Assembly: GCA_017521345.1 (NCBI GenBank)
Contig: JAFXCU010000237.1
Coordinates: forward strand, 1-8,158
Length of the DNA: 8,158 bases
Direction of reading: 5' to 3'
From: Ruminiclostridium sp.
Lineage (GTDB): Bacteria; Bacillota_A; Clostridia; Oscillospirales; Oscillospiraceae
Below, piece after piece: positions 5,811 to 8,158 of the stretch (its first letter is position 1; every line of letters begins with the position of its first letter). The translations under genes were made by a program, and so were the position numbers. The notes under the pieces are model-generated. The model was not told where the DNA came from. It was given only the letters and a program-made list of their open reading frames with translations, and searched no databases.

Positions 5811-6596
5811 ATGGCGGACATCATCACTGCACAAAACCTGAACCTGTGGTACGGCTCTGCCGGGAAAAAGACCCCCGGCGACAAGGGGACCCACGCCCTG
5901 AAAGATATCAACGTGGCCATTCCGGCCAACCAGATCACCGCCCTCATCGGGCCCTCCGGCTGTGGTAAGTCCACCTTCCTGAAGACCCTGAACCGGATGA
6001 ACGATCTGGTCCCCGGGGTGACCATGGAGGGTAAGGTCTGCTTCCATGGCCGGGACATCTTTTCCAAAGACCTGGACCCCACCCTTCTGCGCAAGCAGGT
6101 GGGCATGGTCTTCCAGAAGGCCAACCCCTTCCCCATGAGCATCTACGACAACGTGGCCTACGGGCCCCGGACCTACGGCATCCGCAATAAAGCCCAGCTG
6201 GACGAGATCGTGGAGCGATCCCTCCGGGACGCCGCCATCTGGGACGAGGTGAAGGACCGGCTGAAGTCCAGCGCCCTGGGTCTCTCCGGCGGCCAGCAGC
6301 AGCGGCTGTGCATCGCCCGGGCCCTGGCCAATGAGCCGGAGGTCCTGCTGATGGACGAGTCCACCTCCGCTCTGGACCCCATCTCCACGGCCAGGATCGA
6401 AGACCTGGCCGTGGAGCTGAAGCAGAAGGTCACGGTGGTCATGGTGACCCACAATATGCAGCAGGCACTTCGCGTCTCCGACAAGACGGCCTTCTTCCTT
6501 ATGGGTGAGCTGGTGGAGGTTGGGGACACTGAGCAGATCTTTTCCATGCCCCGGGACAAGCGGACCGAGGAATACATCACAGGGAGGTTCGGATAA
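5811..6596 (+). CDS. pstB: Phosphate ABC transporter ATP-binding protein PstB
   Basis: A 261-residue cytoplasmic ATPase that powers PstCA. Motifs: Walker [10 protein letters not shown] (47-55), followed by the PstB-typical [11 protein letters not shown]-loop Gln102 in VFQKANPFP; signature LSGGQQQR (159-166); Walker B VLLMDE (178-183); D-loop SALD (186-189); switch His214 in MVTHNMQQA. Two oddities: the residue after the Walker B Glu is Ser184 (DESTSALDP), where PstB and most ABC proteins have Pro, and the loop between WYG and ALKDIN carries a basic, Gly-rich stretch (about 16-28) some ten residues longer than usual. All catalytic residues are present, so function is expected. AGGA (5801-5804) lies 6 nt before the start. 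The stop overlaps the phoU ATG by one base. Confidence 0.96.
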   Translation: MADIITAQNLNLWYGSAGKKTPGDKGTHALKDINVAIPANQITALIGPSGCGKSTFLKTLNRMNDLVPGVTMEGKVCFHGRDIFSKDLDPTLLRKQVGMVFQKANPFPMSIYDNVAYGPRTYGIRNKAQLDEIVERSLRDAAIWDEVKDRLKSSALGLSGGQQQRLCIARALANEPEVLLMDESTSALDPISTARIEDLAVELKQKVTVVMVTHNMQQALRVSDKTAFFLMGELVEVGDTEQIFSMPRDKRTEEYITGRFG

Positions 6597-7288
6597 TGCG
6601 CATCCGATACAACGAACAGTTAAAGACCATGTACGCCCTCATGACCGAGATGGGGGCCCTCTGCCAGGACGCCATCGGCGTCTCGGTGAAGACCCTCAGC
6701 GGCGAAGAGGAGACCGCCCGCCAGCTGGAGGAACACGTTTTCGCCGCAGACCGGGAGATCGACGGCCTGGAGCGGGAGATCGAGACCCTCTGCACCCGGC
6801 TCCTCCTCCAGCAGCAGCCCGTGGCCACCGACCTGCGGCGGATCACGGCGGCTCTGAAGATGATCACCGACCTGGAACGCATCGGCGACCAGGCCTCGGA
6901 CATCGCCGAGCTGGCCCACTTCATCCGGCCCTATGAGACCCAGGCCAAGGACCACCTGGAGCAGATGGCAGAGGAAGCCATCTCCATGGTCCGGGACAGC
7001 GTGGAGGCCTTCGTCCAGCTGGACCTGGACCTGGCCCGCCAGGTCATCGCCTATGACGATGTGGTGGACGGCTGGTTCCGCCGGATCAAGGACGACCTCA
7101 TCGCCATGATCTCCGGTGACAGCAGCCGGGGGGAGGAGGCCCTGGACATCCTCATGGCGGCCAAGTACTTAGAGCGCATCGGGGACCACGCCACCAACCT
7201 GGCTGAGTGGGTGGAGTACGCCGTCACCGGGCAACGGTCCAAGGACGGCGCACCCTATATGCCTGGGGTGGGAAATTCTGGAATGTAA
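6596..7288 (+). CDS. phoU: Phosphate signalling complex protein PhoU
   Basis: A 230-residue, all-helical cytoplasmic protein with the two-fold internal repeat of PhoU. The first repeat carries ATDLRRITAALKMITDLERIGDQASDIAE (split here: ATDLRRITAALK, 77-88; DLERIGDQASDIAE, 92-105). The second carries ILMAAKYLERIGDHATNLAE (185-204). Their E-x-x-x-D residues (Glu94/Asp98/Asp102; Glu193/Asp197) bind metal clusters in known PhoU structures. PhoU restrains PhoR signalling when phosphate is ample and modulates Pst. AGGGAGGT at 6581-6588 precedes the start, which overlaps the pstB stop by one base. The last 18 or so residues after VTGQ are a Gly/Pro-rich tail with no helix signal. No terminator is visible after the gene; a Pho-type promoter begins 6 nt beyond the stop. 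Confidence 0.95.
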   Translation: MRIRYNEQLKTMYALMTEMGALCQDAIGVSVKTLSGEEETARQLEEHVFAADREIDGLEREIETLCTRLLLQQQPVATDLRRITAALKMITDLERIGDQASDIAELAHFIRPYETQAKDHLEQMAEEAISMVRDSVEAFVQLDLDLARQVIAYDDVVDGWFRRIKDDLIAMISGDSSRGEEALDILMAAKYLERIGDHATNLAEWVEYAVTGQRSKDGAPYMPGVGNSGM

Positions 7289-7293
7289 AGAGA

Positions 7294-7349
7294 TTTAACC
7301 GAGATTTAACCTTTTCCTGCTTGTTCATTTTACTTTCACCGGATACAAT
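7294..7349 (+). promoter_or_regulatory. Pho-type promoter of the Na/Pi cotransporter gene
   Basis: This is the cleanest of the three. Perfect repeats TTTAAC lie at 7294-7299 and 7305-7310, a weak CCTGCT at 7316-7321, TTTTAC at 7328-7333, and a strong -10 TACAAT at 7344-7349. A weak -35-like TTGTTC (7321-7326) is 17 bp upstream of the -10. Repeat starts (0, +11, +22, +34) and -10 position (+50) equal those at phoB and pstS. It implies that the gene is induced by PhoB separately from any read-through from phoU. Confidence 0.78.
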
Positions 7350-7395
7350 AGGGAACTGTTGATCATAATCTGAGAAAAGAAAAACAGAACCTGTA

Positions 7396-7403
7396 AGAGA
7401 GGG
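7396..7403 (+). promoter_or_regulatory. Ribosome binding site of the Na/Pi cotransporter gene
   Basis: AGAGAGGG ends 9 nt before the ATG at 7413, the first start of the long frame. A nearer ATG at 7408 opens only an 8-codon frame, so 7413 is preferred. Confidence 0.6.
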
Positions 7404-7412
7404 TCAAATGCT

Positions 7413-8158
7413 ATGGATTTTTTTGACATATTAACGATGATCGGAGGCCTGAGCCTCTTCCTCTTCGGTATGCACCAGATGGGTGCCTACCTGGAGAAGT
7501 TTGCCGGCGGCAGTCTGAAGATGCTGCTGGGCAAGCTTACCTCCCGTAAAGTGATGGGCTTTATCACCGGTGCCGCAGTCACCGCCGTGATCCAGTCCTC
7601 CTCTGCCACCACCGTTATGGTCGTCGGCTTTGTCAACTCCGGTCTGCTCTCCCTGAAGCAGGCCATCAGCGTCATCATGGGCGCCAACGTGGGCACCACC
7701 ATCACCTCCTGGATCCTGTCTCTGGCAGGCATCGACGGCGGCAACTTCTTCACCAAGATGCTCAAGCCCACCTCCTTCACCCCCATCCTGGCTCTGGTGG
7801 GCATCATCCTCATCATGGCCGCCAAGAGCGAGAAGAAGAAGGACATCGGTATGATCCTGCTGGGCTTCTCCGTGCTGATGTTCGGCATGGATATCATGTC
7901 CGGTGCTGTGGCCGGCCTGAAGGACGTGCCTGAGTTCCAGCAGCTCTTTGTGATGTTCACCAACCCCATCCTGGGTGTTCTGGCTGGTGCTCTGCTCACG
8001 GCCATCATCCAGTCCTCCTCCGCCTCTGTAGGTATCCTCCAGGCCCTGTCTGTCACCGGGTCCATCACCTACGGGGCTGCCATCCCCATCATCATGGGTC
8101 AGAACATCGGCACCACTGTTACCGCTATGCTGTCCTCCGTGGGTACCAACCGCAACGC
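7413..8158 (+). CDS. Na+/phosphate cotransporter family protein (partial at window end)
   Basis: The first 248 residues of a membrane transporter of the Na_Pi_cotrans family (NptA/YjbB and eukaryotic SLC34 relatives). The hallmark inverted repeat is visible: QSSSATTVMVVGF (61-73) with GANVGTTITSW (90-100), repeated as QSSSASVGILQA (200-211) with GQNIGTTVTAM (229-239). The QSSS motifs line the substrate and sodium sites in this family. Hydrophobic helices alternate through the whole stretch, with a charged loop SEKKKD (139-144). Many bacterial members run to roughly 540-590 residues with a PhoU-like C-terminal domain; that part lies outside the window. Its own Pho-type promoter ties it to phosphate starvation. 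The usual direction is Na+-driven phosphate uptake, though some bacterial members (E. coli YjbB) export phosphate, so direction is not settled. Confidence 0.92.
   Translation, partial: MDFFDILTMIGGLSLFLFGMHQMGAYLEKFAGGSLKMLLGKLTSRKVMGFITGAAVTAVIQSSSATTVMVVGFVNSGLLSLKQAISVIMGANVGTTITSWILSLAGIDGGNFFTKMLKPTSFTPILALVGIILIMAAKSEKKKDIGMILLGFSVLMFGMDIMSGAVAGLKDVPEFQQLFVMFTNPILGVLAGALLTAIIQSSSASVGILQALSVTGSITYGAAIPIIMGQNIGTTVTAMLSSVGTNRN

Noticed and set aside
4962..6452. A 496-codon minus-strand open frame opposite pstA and pstB, and a similar 321-codon one at 4088-5053
   Set aside because: Low-complexity composition (GQ, HG, DG runs) and full overlap with well-supported transporter genes show they are shadows of codon bias.
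7354..7388. CTGTT/AACAG pairing as a terminator after phoU
   Set aside because: Only five pairs around a long loop with no T run; too weak to call.
7408..7434. ATG at 7408 with better SD spacing than the Na/Pi start
   Set aside because: It opens only eight codons before a stop and overlaps the true start; a regulatory leader peptide is possible but nothing else supports it.

Overview
The window holds a complete phosphate-starvation (Pho) module on the plus strand. It is preceded by the 3' end of a serine recombinase and followed by the first part of a Na+/phosphate cotransporter gene. Coding DNA is GC-rich (many CGG, CTG, GGC and ACC codons), while the intergenic control regions are AT-rich. 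Clear SD sequences, short gaps or 1-nt overlaps, a lipoprotein PstS and a recombinase of the clostridial transposon type suggest a high-GC anaerobic Firmicute, such as a gut Oscillospiraceae relative (Flavonifractor/Lawsonibacter-like). This assignment is inference from style, not from a marker gene.

Layout: (1) 1-498, C-terminal part of a large serine recombinase, cut by the window start. (2) 494-549, Pho-type promoter, then phoB (581-1264) and phoR (1264-2913), which overlap by 1 nt and end at a strong intrinsic terminator (2931-2965). (3) 3044-3099, a second Pho-type promoter, then pstS, pstC, pstA, pstB and phoU (3151-7288), tightly packed except for 58 nt between pstS and pstC that can form a hairpin. 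(4) 7294-7349, a third Pho-type promoter, then a Na/Pi cotransporter family gene from 7413 that runs off the end. No tRNA, rRNA, CRISPR array or insertion-sequence end was recognised. No gene-free stretch exceeds 300 bases; the longest (2914-3150) holds the terminator and the pst promoter.

How the genes work together: PstSCAB is the high-affinity ABC importer of inorganic phosphate. PhoU couples its transport state to the kinase PhoR, and PhoR phosphorylates PhoB. PhoB should then bind the repeats in front of phoB, pstS and the Na/Pi gene, giving autoregulation plus induction of two different phosphate transport routes.

The most notable observation is that the three promoters share one rigid layout. 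TTTAAC-like hexamers start at relative positions 0, +11 and +34, a weaker TGGT/TGCT element lies at +22, and a T-A-x-A-x-T -10 box starts at +50. This gives exactly 56 bp in all three. Other points are the recombinase stop codon lying inside the first Pho repeat, an apparently shortened recombinase C-terminus, a run of nine G in the ATPase domain of phoR, and a PstB with a Ser after Walker B and a lengthened N-terminal loop. The gene set is otherwise a conventional Pho regulon; no undescribed multi-gene system was seen.
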